Part shown: one piece after another, positions 9,052-17,503 of the stretch | Numbering within the stretch: position 1 is the stretch's first letter | Layout of the letters: every line of letters starts with the position of its first letter | Assembly (NCBI RefSeq): GCF_020169515.1 | Contig: NZ_JAHMHW010000001.1 | Span: forward strand, 434,001 to 498,000 | Direction: 5' to 3' | Length of the DNA: 64,000 bases | Source of the DNA: Paenibacillus vietnamensis | GTDB taxonomy: Bacteria > Bacillota > Bacilli > Paenibacillales > Paenibacillaceae | The notes under the pieces: model-generated | What the model saw: only the letters and a program-made list of their open reading frames with translations | Told to the model about the DNA's origin: nothing | Databases searched by the model: none | Position numbers and translations under genes: made by a program

Positions 9052-9074
9052 GGAAACCACGCAAAGGAGCTCCC

Positions 9075-10190
9075 ATGAGAAGGCTTATATTCGCGTTATG
9101 CATACTAGGGATTTGTCCGGGATGTTGGGATTTGAAAGAAATCAATCAATTAGCCCTCGTCGATACGATTGCAATGGACCAGGATGAAAACGGAAAGTTC
9201 CATGTTTATTTTCAGGTACTAAATCCGCCAAGCATCGAGGCACGCAGAAGCGGACCGTCAAAGGCGGCGATATATACCTATGAAGTTTCATCACCGACTA
9301 TAGGACGTATTTCAGAACAGACCGGGATGGTGATGGCAAGAAAATTATATACATCGCACATGCAGTGTTATGTTATCTCGGAGCGAAGTGCAAGAAAGGG
9401 ATTACAAAATTACGTTAATTTTTTGGAAAACGATCCGGAACGTCGAACAAATGTTTATACCGTCGTCACGGAGAAACCTGTTTCCACGGTAATGAATTCA
9501 TTCACCGTATTAGATCGAGTCCCGGGAAGAAACATTCGCCTACTGCTGGATTGGCATGCAAGAAACTTTGGAATTAACAAGCTGCCTATACGAATGAAGG
9601 ATATTGTATCAGGAATCCCTTTCAGCAGGCCGAGTATCATTCCACTCATTCAGTATACGGGAGACCGCGCTTCTTCAAAAGCGGATCAATTGGATGATAT
9701 TAATGCTACAAAGGAGACCTTAAAGTTATCCGGTGGGGCCGTAATTTACAAGGCGAAGATGGTCGGGAAAGTAAATAATGAAATAAAGAATTTTTATTAT
9801 GTTTTGAATGGGTTTGCGACACGCATCACGGAAACAGTCAAAGTAAACGGAGAAACAGTTGACGTGGAGGTAACGGGTATCAAAGTCAAGCGGAAGCGGG
9901 AAACGGACAATGGATTGATTATTCAACTGGAAGCGAGGTTGGGCATCTTAAACAACGAGCAGAATCGAAGGGTGAGCGTTCAAAATATTAGAGAACTGGA
10001 ACAAGCCTTTGATTTATTCTACAAAGAGAAGGGCGAAAGGTTTGTCCGTCTTACTCAAGAGAAAAATTGGGATTTGCTTGGAATCGGAGATACAAAACAA
10101 GGCCGCGGCAACTGGAAGGCTATTCAAGTGAAATTCGATATTCATTCTAAAGTAAGGTTCTTAGGAAACACGATCACACCATACGAGTAG
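9075..10190 (+). CDS. Spore germination lipoprotein, Ger(x)C family
   Basis: This 371-residue lipoprotein has a short hydrophobic leader and a Cys followed by WDLKEINQLALV, the universal GerC start (GCWD motif). A cleaved lipobox would anchor it on the outer face of the spore inner membrane beside the A and B subunits. ATG 9075 is supported by AAAGGAG; the same frame stays open into the preceding gene, but nothing supports an earlier start. The long C-terminal region fits the GerC fold. Confidence 0.93.
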   Translation: MRRLIFALCILGICPGCWDLKEINQLALVDTIAMDQDENGKFHVYFQVLNPPSIEARRSGPSKAAIYTYEVSSPTIGRISEQTGMVMARKLYTSHMQCYVISERSARKGLQNYVNFLENDPERRTNVYTVVTEKPVSTVMNSFTVLDRVPGRNIRLLLDWHARNFGINKLPIRMKDIVSGIPFSRPSIIPLIQYTGDRASSKADQLDDINATKETLKLSGGAVIYKAKMVGKVNNEIKNFYYVLNGFATRITETVKVNGETVDVEVTGIKVKRKRETDNGLIIQLEARLGILNNEQNRRVSVQNIRELEQAFDLFYKEKGERFVRLTQEKNWDLLGIGDTKQGRGNWKAIQVKFDIHSKVRFLGNTITPYE

Positions 10191-10200
10191 GAGATTTACA

Positions 10201-11295
10201 TTGGAGAACAAACCGTTAAGTGCGCTTCAAATGTTTTGTATCGTTACATGTTTTACAGTGGGGACAACTTTTATCATGCTGCCAACCGCCACGATTTCCG
10301 ATGCAAAGCAGTTTGGATGGCTGGTTCATGTATGGAGTTTGGTGTTCGGGGTCGCAATCGGATCCTTATGGATTTACATTTCGAAGCAGCATCCCGGGCT
10401 TTCGCTTGTTCAAATTGCCAGCAAGGTTTTGGGTAAATACATGGGCGGATTTGTTTCTCTCTGTTATATCGTCTTATTCGTACAGATAGCAGCATGGGTT
10501 ACAAGGAATATCAGCGATTATATGCATGTGACGATGATGCCGAGAACACCGCCCACGATATTTCATCTAATGGCCCTTGGCGTTTGCGCTTACGCGGCAG
10601 TCAAAGGGATTCGAGCCATTTCACTCGTCAGCATTTTCGTTATGCCCTATACCTTTATTGCTTTCTGGATTCCGTATACGGTCATGTTGACCGAATGGGA
10701 TTGGCGGAATTTTCACATTCCGGACGATTTTCGTTTATGGCCGACAATAGCGGAAACCAAATACGCCCTCGGATTTCCCTTTATGGAGACAATATCCTTT
10801 ATGATGATATTTCCATTGGTGCGCAGAAAACTTAATACAGCGTTTCTGGGTGGAACGGCATTTGCGGGCCTTCAACTCGCTTTATCCGTTTTCTTTGTGA
10901 TCGGGATTTTGGGTGTGTATCGATCTTCCCATCTTCTTTATCCGGAGTATACGATATTCCGCGAAATGGAGTTCTCCAATTTTATGGAGCACTTTGAATC
11001 CATCCTGTCGGTAAACGCCCTGTTACTAATATTCGTGAAATTAAGCGCAGTTTATTATTTTGCCGTTACCGCGATTTGCCAGCTTTTCTCTATCCGTAAC
11101 CGGGCAGCCGTCGCTTACCCCTTGGTGTGGGTAATTTCTGCATATGCGTTATTGTTTCCGAACATTGCCGAAAATGCAAAATGGGTTCGCGATTATTTGT
11201 TTATTTACTACACCCCGTTCGGCATCGGCTTTCCATTGCTGCTGCTTATAATGACTTGGATACGCGGTTTAGGGAAGGAGGGACGTACAGCGTGA
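10201..11295 (+). CDS. Spore germination permease, GerB family
   Basis: The 364-residue protein has about ten hydrophobic segments and resembles amino-acid/polyamine/organocation transporters, as GerB subunits do. The N terminus (LSALQMFCIVTCFTVGTTF) and the segment VTRNISDYMHVTMMPRTPP are typical. It is thought to bind the germinant in the receptor. TTG 10201 follows GTAGGAGA. The stop codon overlaps the GTG of the next small gene, implying translational coupling. Confidence 0.92.
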   Translation: MENKPLSALQMFCIVTCFTVGTTFIMLPTATISDAKQFGWLVHVWSLVFGVAIGSLWIYISKQHPGLSLVQIASKVLGKYMGGFVSLCYIVLFVQIAAWVTRNISDYMHVTMMPRTPPTIFHLMALGVCAYAAVKGIRAISLVSIFVMPYTFIAFWIPYTVMLTEWDWRNFHIPDDFRLWPTIAETKYALGFPFMETISFMMIFPLVRRKLNTAFLGGTAFAGLQLALSVFFVIGILGVYRSSHLLYPEYTIFREMEFSNFMEHFESILSVNALLLIFVKLSAVYYFAVTAICQLFSIRNRAAVAYPLVWVISAYALLFPNIAENAKWVRDYLFIYYTPFGIGFPLLLLIMTWIRGLGKEGRTA

Positions 11296-11492
11296 TCGGC
11301 CTTTTGGGGATTTTCACCTTATTCTTAGCGATGGGGCTCGTGATCATGCGGCGTCAACGTTTACTATCGAAGGAAATATGGGCTTTCGTCACGATTACCT
11401 GTATCGGTCTCGTATTATGGGGCAGCATTATCTTACAAAAACCTCTCGATTTGAACAAGGCGATTGCCGGGATAATCGAAAGCATGTTTTAA
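11292..11492 (+). CDS. Small membrane protein, fourth gene of the ger operon
   Basis: This 66-residue protein begins at GTG 11292, which overlaps the gerB stop as GTGA and has AAGGAGGGA just upstream. It has two hydrophobic segments (about residues 2-18 and 28-46) joined by a basic loop RRQRLLSKE. I do not recognise a family. The coupling and the terminator right after it show it belongs to the germination operon. It could be a small accessory subunit similar in position to the GerD/GerX-type or 2-TM subunits of other receptors. Confidence 0.75.
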   Translation: MIGLLGIFTLFLAMGLVIMRRQRLLSKEIWAFVTITCIGLVLWGSIILQKPLDLNKAIAGIIESMF

Positions 11493-11509
11493 AATTGATA
11501 AAAATAATG

Positions 11510-11547
11510 AAAGAGTCAGGTATAAATCAAATTTACCTGACTCTTTT
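11510..11547 (+). terminator. Terminator of the ger operon
   Basis: A 13-bp perfect stem (AAAGAGTCAGGTA with TACCTGACTCTTT) ends in a T-rich tract 18 bases after the last ger gene. Confidence 0.85.
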
Positions 11548-11564
11548 ACTTTTTCGTATCCCGA

Positions 11565-11626
11565 CACCGTACAAATGTACGTTTTACAAGGAATTGACCC
11601 CTCCAAAACAGGGATTCTGTACGGTG
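11565..11626. repeat. Spaced 9-bp inverted repeat in gene-free gap
   Basis: CACCGTACA at 11565-11573 is repeated inverted as TGTACGGTG at 11618-11626, 44 bases apart. AAATGTAC also occurs twice (11573-11580 and 11635-11642). The 364-base stretch 11493-11856 holds no gene I can support; it contains the ger terminator, this repeat, a cre-like box and the leader of the permease gene. Confidence 0.4.
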
Positions 11627-11682
11627 AAAGACCCAAATGTACCTTCCTGAAGGCCGCAGAATTCAATTATCATCAGGGATGT

Positions 11683-11696
11683 GGAAAGCGCTAACA
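11683..11696 (+). promoter_or_regulatory. Probable cre box before the ABC transporter operon
   Basis: GGAAAGCGCTAACA matches the cre consensus TGWNANCGNTNWCA at 13 of 14 positions. It sits about 170 bases before the permease start, a plausible CcpA site for a sugar-uptake operon. Confidence 0.6.
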
Positions 11697-11856
11697 AACA
11701 TCGGCAGCCAGTTGTTGAAGGGAAGATTGTTCGATCGAAATCCGCCAATTGCCACGCTGGATAAAGTTGGATAGGAATCGTTTGAAAGGAAGCGTCGCCA
11801 CAAAAATAAGAGGAGGGATCGTTCTGCTGCAGCAAACAACAAGAAAAGATCAATCG

Positions 11857-12795
11857 ATGAAGCACATGTATTCGATCAAAAATGGGTATGGCAGGCAAGC
11901 GGCCAAAAGCTTGCGCTCACATTGGCAGCTCTATTTGCTCGTTATTCCGCCGCTGCTGTTTTTCCTGATTTTTAAATACGTCCCGATGGTTAATGCGGTT
12001 TTGGCCTTTAAGGATTACAACGTTGTGGCGGGGATATGGGGCAGCCCGTGGGTCGGGCTAAAGTATTTTAGAATGTTTTTCGAAAATCCGATTTTCTGGA
12101 CGCTGGTCAAAAACACGCTGCTTCTTAGCTTCTATCAGCTGCTGGCGGGTTTTCCGATTCCGATTCTGCTCGCGCTCATGCTGAACGAGATACGAAACGG
12201 CCGTTTCAAGCGGTTCATTCAGCTGGTCACTTTCGCGCCGTATTTTATTTCCACGGTCGTGATGGTATCTATGATTATGCTGTTTTTGGCGCCGCGGCTT
12301 GGTTTTGTGAATATCGCGCTCCAATCTATCGGGCTCGAGCCGGTTAACTTTCTGGGCGAGCCGGATATGTTCCGTTCGATTTATGTATGGTCGGACATTT
12401 GGCAGACGGCCGGATACGCAGCGGTTATCTATTTGGCGGCACTTGCCGGCATCGATCCGACGCTGTACGAGGCTGCCAAGGTGGACGGAGCGTCGCGCTT
12501 TCAGAAAATCTGGCATGTCGATTTGCCCGGTATTCTGCCGACCATCACGATCATTCTCATTCTGAACGTAGGCAACATTATGTCGATCGGCTTCGAGAAA
12601 ATTTATTTGCTGCAAAACTCGCTGAACCTGCCTAAGTCGGAGGTCATCGCCACTTACGTATACAGCATGGGACTGCTTAATGCCAATTACAGCTTTGCTA
12701 CGGCAGTCGGCTTGTTGAATTCCGTAATCAATCTTATTCTTCTGGTTGCGGTGAACAGCTTCGCGAAACGAATATCGAATAACAGCATCTGGTAG
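11857..12795 (+). CDS. Sugar ABC transporter permease, LplB type
   Basis: The 312-residue permease has six membrane segments and the inner-membrane EAA loop EAAKVDGASRFQKIWHVDLP near the C-terminal third. The N terminus (WQLYLLVIPPLLFFLIFKYVPM over two stretches) matches LplB/YtcP partners. It should pair with the next permease and a shared ATPase such as MsmX, since no ATPase gene is here. The start is uncertain: AGGAGGG at 11811-11817 is 39 bases before ATG 11857, with only a CTG (11824) well placed in frame, so a non-ATG start is possible. It is the first gene of a carbohydrate import operon. Confidence 0.88.
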   Translation: MKHMYSIKNGYGRQAAKSLRSHWQLYLLVIPPLLFFLIFKYVPMVNAVLAFKDYNVVAGIWGSPWVGLKYFRMFFENPIFWTLVKNTLLLSFYQLLAGFPIPILLALMLNEIRNGRFKRFIQLVTFAPYFISTVVMVSMIMLFLAPRLGFVNIALQSIGLEPVNFLGEPDMFRSIYVWSDIWQTAGYAAVIYLAALAGIDPTLYEAAKVDGASRFQKIWHVDLPGILPTITIILILNVGNIMSIGFEKIYLLQNSLNLPKSEVIATYVYSMGLLNANYSFATAVGLLNSVINLILLVAVNSFAKRISNNSIW

Positions 12796-12811
12796 GCTAG
12801 GGGGATTATAT

Positions 12812-13720
12812 ATGGCTATTTCATCGACGGTACCCAAACGAAAAATACAGGAGTCAGCCGGCGACAAAATTTTAATATTTGCGATCTATGTGATTTTGAG
12901 CCTGGTGCTCGTTGCTGTCTTGTATCCGCTGATTTACATTGTCAGCAGCTCGATCAGCAGCCCGGCGGCTGTCGTATCCGGAAAGGTCTGGCTCTGGCCG
13001 GTGGACATTTCGTTTCGCGGCTTTCAGACGATATTCAAAACGCCGCTTATTATGACCGGTTACGGCAATTCCTTGATCTACATGGCGGCGGGAACGGTCA
13101 TCAGCGTAACGCTGACGGTCATGCTGGCCTATCCGCTTTCAAGAAAAACGTTTTTTGGCCGTCAGGGCATTCTGATGCTGGTTATGTTTACGATGCTGTT
13201 CAGCGGCGGACTCATTCCGACTTACCTGGTCGTGAAAGAGCTGGGTATGATCGATTCCCGCCTGGCTTTGCTCATACCGAACGCGATCTGGGTGTGGCAG
13301 GTCATCATCGCGCGCTCCTTTTTCCAATCGACGATTCCCGGCGAGCTGGTCGAAGCGAGTGAAATCGACGGGTGCAGCGATTGGCGTTTTCTTCGCAGCG
13401 TCGTGATTCCCTTGTCGAAGCCGATCCTGGCCGTGCTGGTCCTGATGTACGCCGTAGGGCAATGGAATTCGTATTTCGATGCGCTCATTTATTTGAAATC
13501 CGATAACCTGTATCCGCTTCAGCTTGTGCTAAGGAGCATCATCATTCAGAACAACAGCGGGGGTGCCATGGATATAAGCGTTCAGGTACAGCGGGCTCAG
13601 CTGGCGGAGCTGCTCAAATATTCGCTGATCGTCGTAGCTACTTTGCCGGTGCTGATTATTTATCCTTTCGTGCAGCGCTATTTTGTCCAAGGGATGCTCG
13701 TCGGCTCAGTCAAAGGCTGA
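12812..13720 (+). CDS. Carbohydrate ABC transporter permease, LplC type
   Basis: This 302-residue membrane protein has six predicted spans and the EAA loop EASEIDGCSDWRFLRSVVIP. The end LPVLIIYPFVQRYFVQGMLV is the usual LplC/YtcP tail. It starts at ATG 12812, 16 bases after the first permease. Together they form the membrane channel for an oligosaccharide importer, fed by the binding protein encoded next. Confidence 0.92.
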   Translation: MAISSTVPKRKIQESAGDKILIFAIYVILSLVLVAVLYPLIYIVSSSISSPAAVVSGKVWLWPVDISFRGFQTIFKTPLIMTGYGNSLIYMAAGTVISVTLTVMLAYPLSRKTFFGRQGILMLVMFTMLFSGGLIPTYLVVKELGMIDSRLALLIPNAIWVWQVIIARSFFQSTIPGELVEASEIDGCSDWRFLRSVVIPLSKPILAVLVLMYAVGQWNSYFDALIYLKSDNLYPLQLVLRSIIIQNNSGGAMDISVQVQRAQLAELLKYSLIVVATLPVLIIYPFVQRYFVQGMLVGSVKG

Positions 13721-13747
13721 TAGCCGGCGGCTCCGGACATTCGGAAT

Positions 13748-13768
13748 AAGGAGGTGAGGAAAATGTAA
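13748..13768 (+). promoter_or_regulatory. Perfect Shine-Dalgarno followed by ATG-TAA (start-stop)
   Basis: AAGGAGGTGA at 13748-13757 is fully complementary to the usual 16S rRNA 3' end. Five bases later come ATG (13763-13765) and immediately TAA (13766-13768), so nothing is encoded. It lies 88 bases before the binding-protein start, which has its own AAAGGGGAG site. It resembles the STAB-SD mRNA-stabilising elements known upstream of some Bacillus genes. Confidence 0.5.
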
Positions 13769-13855
13769 ACGTCTGCGAAAATCCAAATCTCTCTCAGGTA
13801 AGTCTGAGCAAAGAAGCTGAACAATAACTGTGTTTGTAAAGGGGAGCAAATTAAA

Positions 13856-15529
13856 ATGAAAAAATTAAGCTGGAGCTTGATGTCGCTCATTCTCGTGCTG
13901 GTCCTGGCACTTTCCGCCTGCTCGGGTAATAACGGAAATTCCGCTCCGGATAACGCATCGCCGGATGGCAGCGCGGCCGGATCGGCAGCGGATACCCCGT
14001 CTAAGCCGGTAGAGCTCAATGTGTTTGCCGTGCAGGATCCGAGCATTGACCTCGCCACGAACAAATTTACGAAACATGTAGAAGACATGTTCAATATTAA
14101 ATTCAATTTTGAAGTGATACCTGGAGACGGCGCGAAAGAAAAACGCCAGATTTCCCTCGCGAGCGGAGATTATCCGGATGCGTACATTCTGACTCATTAT
14201 GTCGATCAATTCTCGCAAGCCGACTTGTTGAAATTCGGCAAGCAAGGCGTCATCGTTCCATTAAACGATCTCATTGATAAGTATGCGCCGAATATTAAAG
14301 CAGCTATGGAGTCCAATGAAGATCTGAAAATACTGAATACGGCTCCGGACGGCAATATTTACGGACTGGTAGCTTATACACAATGCTTCCACTGCTCCTA
14401 TCCGAGCAAAATGTGGATCAACACCGATTGGCTGGAGAGGCTGAATCTCGAAATGCCGAAAACGCCGGAAGAGTTCAAAAATGTTCTGAAAGCATTTAAA
14501 ACGCAGGATCCGAACGGCAACGGAAAGCTGGACGAAGTCGCGCTGAGCGGTTCAACGGAAGAATTCGGCGTGCGCGTCCTTCCATTCCTTATGAACGGTT
14601 TTGTTTACAATGACGACAGAAACTATTTGAACATGACGAATGGAAAGGTAGAGTCCGCGGCCATCAAACCGGAATGGAAAGAAGGCCTCGCCTACGCCAA
14701 ATCGCTGTATGACGAAGGATTGATCGATCCGGGCGCGTTTACGCAAAACGCCGAAGCGTTGAGAAAAATCGGCGAAAACGCGGATGCTGAAATTTTGGGC
14801 GCAGCCGCAGGCATGCACCCGGCTATCTTTATCGATATGGCCGGTCCGCGTTTTCCTAAATATAATCCGGTACCGCCGCTTCAAGGGCCGCACGGCTCAT
14901 TCGCAACGCATGACAACGGCGGCGTATCGCCTGGCGCAAAATTCGTCATCACGAACAAGGCGAGCGAACAGGCACAGATCGCTCTGATCAAGCTGGTAGA
15001 CTATATGTTTACGCCTGAAGGACAAACGAACGCAGGAAGCGGTATGAAGGGCATCGATTGGGAAGATCCGGCGCCAGGCGATAAAGCGCTAGGCGAAGGC
15101 GTTCAGCCAATGGTCAAAACGATTCCGTCTGCCGAAGGCGAGGAGCCGAGAAACGCGGGCTGGTCCGGCATGGGTCACTTCTATATGCCGAAGGAGTATC
15201 GCGACAGCTGGGTACAAGGAACGGACATTAACGATCCGGCTAACTATGAGCGCAAGCTGTACGAAGCGACGAAATTGTACGAAGGCAGCGAGCCGAAGGA
15301 GCTGTTCCCGTTCTGGTCGATCTGGGTAGATCCGGCGCAAAGCGACGAGATGAGTATGCTGCAGACGAACATCCGCAATTATATCGAGCAAAGCGCGCTT
15401 CAATTCGTGACGGGCAACAAAGATCTGGACAAAGACTGGGATAGCTACGTGCAAGGCTTGAAAGACCTGAAGCTGGAGCGCTACCTTGAAATCCTGCAAT
15501 CCGCTTATGATGCGTCGGTGAAATCCTAA
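13856..15529 (+). CDS. Extracellular sugar-binding lipoprotein of the ABC importer
   Basis: The 557-residue protein has a lipoprotein signal with lipobox LSAC at about residues 19-22, then a low-complexity linker and an LplA-type solute-binding fold. Calcium-loop-like text DPNGNGKLDEVAL near residue 218 is common in this group. It should capture oligosaccharides outside the cell and hand them to the two permeases upstream. Neighbouring alpha-galactosidases suggest alpha-galactosides as ligands (inference). The extra ribosome-binding element upstream may raise its level above that of the permeases. Confidence 0.92.
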   Translation: MKKLSWSLMSLILVLVLALSACSGNNGNSAPDNASPDGSAAGSAADTPSKPVELNVFAVQDPSIDLATNKFTKHVEDMFNIKFNFEVIPGDGAKEKRQISLASGDYPDAYILTHYVDQFSQADLLKFGKQGVIVPLNDLIDKYAPNIKAAMESNEDLKILNTAPDGNIYGLVAYTQCFHCSYPSKMWINTDWLERLNLEMPKTPEEFKNVLKAFKTQDPNGNGKLDEVALSGSTEEFGVRVLPFLMNGFVYNDDRNYLNMTNGKVESAAIKPEWKEGLAYAKSLYDEGLIDPGAFTQNAEALRKIGENADAEILGAAAGMHPAIFIDMAGPRFPKYNPVPPLQGPHGSFATHDNGGVSPGAKFVITNKASEQAQIALIKLVDYMFTPEGQTNAGSGMKGIDWEDPAPGDKALGEGVQPMVKTIPSAEGEEPRNAGWSGMGHFYMPKEYRDSWVQGTDINDPANYERKLYEATKLYEGSEPKELFPFWSIWVDPAQSDEMSMLQTNIRNYIEQSALQFVTGNKDLDKDWDSYVQGLKDLKLERYLEILQSAYDASVKS

Positions 15530-15536
15530 AAAGTCG

Positions 15537-15568
15537 AAATCGGGCGCTTCTGATGAAGCGCCCGATTT
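15537..15568 (+). terminator. Strong intercistronic stem-loop (terminator or attenuator)
   Basis: A 13-bp perfect stem (AAATCGGGCGCTT with AAGCGCCCGATTT) and 6-base loop lie between the binding protein and the GH110 gene. The tail is only weakly T-rich, so it may stabilise mRNA or partly terminate. Confidence 0.6.
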
Positions 15569-15590
15569 ATTGAATCGCGAGGTGAACAGA

Positions 15591-17285
15591 ATGGGCATTA
15601 CACATACCGTCATCAGCTTAATCGATTTCGGAGGAATGCCGGATTCGGGGAAGGATGCGGCGGCAGCGATGCGAAGGGCGATCGATGCAGCGGCAAAAAT
15701 CGCGGGTCCCGTTGTATTGACATGCGGGCAGGGGCGGTACGATTTTTATCCCGAGCACGCGACGAAGGCGAAATACTATATTTCCAATACGGCAAGCGAA
15801 GCTGAAAATTCCGACGTAACAAAGACGGTCGGCATTCTTCTGCAAGGCTTGCGGAACGTGACAATCGACGGTAACGGATCGCTGTTTGTCTTCCACGGAA
15901 AGCAGACGATGCTCGTTGTCGACGGCTGTGAAGAGGTGGAGATTCGAAACCTTCGTCTGGATTACGAGAAGCCGACGGTTGCCGAGATGACGGTGGAGGG
16001 AATTGGGGCCGGTTATCTTGACGCAGTCGTCCATAGGGACAGCCGGTACGTCATTGAGGACGGATCGCTGACCTGGGTAGGAGAAGGCTGGCGCTTCCGG
16101 GAAGGCCCGATGCAGGAGTACGACCCCCTTACGGATACGACTTGGCGGATCGATAACGCCGCGGCGGCCGCATCCCGCGTTGAGGAGCTGAGCCCTGGGA
16201 GACTAAGGCTGTTCTACGATGCAGGTCTTATGCCGGCGACGGCCGCCGGGCGCGTATTCCAAGCGAGAGACGGCATCCGGGACCAGGTCGGAGCGCTTAT
16301 CATCCGCAGCCGCAAGGTTGCGTGGCGCGACATGGGCGTACATTTCATGCATGGGCTAGGACTCGTATGCCAATTCAGCGAAAATGTGTCCTTCGAGCGC
16401 ATGGAGCTGGCTCCCCGTCCGGAAACCGGCCGTACCGCAGCCGCTTTTGCCGATTGCATTCACGTATCGGGCTGCCGGGGGCTTATCCGGGTGGCAGACA
16501 GTCGCTTTGCCGGCGCTCATGACGATGTCATTAACGTGCATGGAACGTATTTGCGCGTCGCGGGTCAGCCTGCTGCGGACGAGGTGCTCCTTCGCTATAT
16601 GCATCCGCAGAGCTACGGATTTGCTGCATTTTTCCCGGGGGATCGCATTGAATTCATTCGTTCCGGATCGCTTGCCGCCTTTGCGGAAGCCGTCGTGCTC
16701 GAAGCGGCGCTTGCCGAACCGCGCGTCATGCGGATCAAGCTGGACAGGAACGTGCCGGAGGAATTGCGCGATGACGATGTCGTGGAAAATGTAACATGGA
16801 CGCCTGAGGTCGAGATTGTAAATAACCGGATGGCCCGCATCCCGACCCGCGGCGTTCTGGTAACGACCCGCAGAAGAGCGCTGATCGAAGGCAACCGGTT
16901 CGAGCGGATGACCATGAGCGCGGTACTTGTTGCAGGCGACGCCAGAAGCTGGTACGAGTCCGGCAAAGCGGAGCATTTGACCATACGGGGCAATACGTTC
17001 ATCGAGTGCGGTGACGCGGATAACGCGGTCATCTCCATTTCCCCTGAGACGGGGGAAAGGCATTATGTTCATTCCTATATCGTGATCGAGGGCAACCGTT
17101 TCGTCATGCGGCATGCGTCTGTTCTGGAAGCAAGCTGCACGGAGCATTTGACTTTCAGGGACAACCTGATCGTGCACCCCGGCGAGCTTCAGGAGACTGG
17201 CGCGGCGATCCGGCTGTTTGCGTGCGACGAGGTATGCGTAACCAATAACCGCTATGTCGGCGGGAATTCAGTAGATATCAAATAG
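15591..17285 (+). CDS. Alpha-1,3-galactosidase-like enzyme, GH110 family
   Basis: The 564-residue protein is a parallel beta-helix enzyme. NVTIDGNGSLFVFHGKQ, then RNLRLDYEKPTVAEMTV, and the acidic motif HDDVINVHG at residues 310-318 fit family GH110, whose characterised members remove terminal alpha-1,3-galactose, including from blood-group B structures. No signal peptide is seen, so it is probably cytoplasmic and acts on imported oligosaccharides. ATG 15591 follows GAGGTG by 7 bases; a TTG at 15570 is in frame but poorly placed. It follows the binding protein by 61 bases. Substrate linkage in this organism is inferred from the family. Confidence 0.8.
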   Translation: MGITHTVISLIDFGGMPDSGKDAAAAMRRAIDAAAKIAGPVVLTCGQGRYDFYPEHATKAKYYISNTASEAENSDVTKTVGILLQGLRNVTIDGNGSLFVFHGKQTMLVVDGCEEVEIRNLRLDYEKPTVAEMTVEGIGAGYLDAVVHRDSRYVIEDGSLTWVGEGWRFREGPMQEYDPLTDTTWRIDNAAAAASRVEELSPGRLRLFYDAGLMPATAAGRVFQARDGIRDQVGALIIRSRKVAWRDMGVHFMHGLGLVCQFSENVSFERMELAPRPETGRTAAAFADCIHVSGCRGLIRVADSRFAGAHDDVINVHGTYLRVAGQPAADEVLLRYMHPQSYGFAAFFPGDRIEFIRSGSLAAFAEAVVLEAALAEPRVMRIKLDRNVPEELRDDDVVENVTWTPEVEIVNNRMARIPTRGVLVTTRRRALIEGNRFERMTMSAVLVAGDARSWYESGKAEHLTIRGNTFIECGDADNAVISISPETGERHYVHSYIVIEGNRFVMRHASVLEASCTEHLTFRDNLIVHPGELQETGAAIRLFACDEVCVTNNRYVGGNSVDIK

Positions 17286-17369
17286 CAGCCAGGCCAATCG
17301 AAGCACGTCCCCCGTTTGCCTGTGTTTTTTCCGTGTCATTCGTTGAAAGGTACGCTCGAGCTGGGATTG

Positions 17370-17389
17370 TCCCCCTTAAAAAAGGGGGA
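17370..17389 (+). terminator. Small GC stem-loop after the GH110 gene
   Basis: TCCCCCTT pairs with AAGGGGGA around a short A-rich loop. It has no T-tract, so it may be a weak terminator of the transporter/GH110 operon. Confidence 0.4.
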
Positions 17390-17450
17390 AATGTACGTTA
17401 ACGGCAAAACTGCACCTATAAAAAAGCCGCGGTTTTCCACTATTATCCTT

Positions 17451-17464
17451 AGTAAGCGCTATCA
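17451..17464 (+). promoter_or_regulatory. Probable cre box before the GH27 gene
   Basis: AGTAAGCGCTATCA matches the cre consensus at 13 of 14 positions and lies 40 bases before the GH27 start, where CcpA binding would block transcription. Confidence 0.6.
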
Positions 17465-17503
17465 ATTATTCGTCGGCAAGGCGCTTAGAGAGGGAGGATA
17501 TTC

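Noticed and set aside
15613-17177. Long minus-strand frames opposite the GH110 gene
   Set aside because: They have no family motifs and low-complexity composition; they are mirror frames caused by high GC coding bias.
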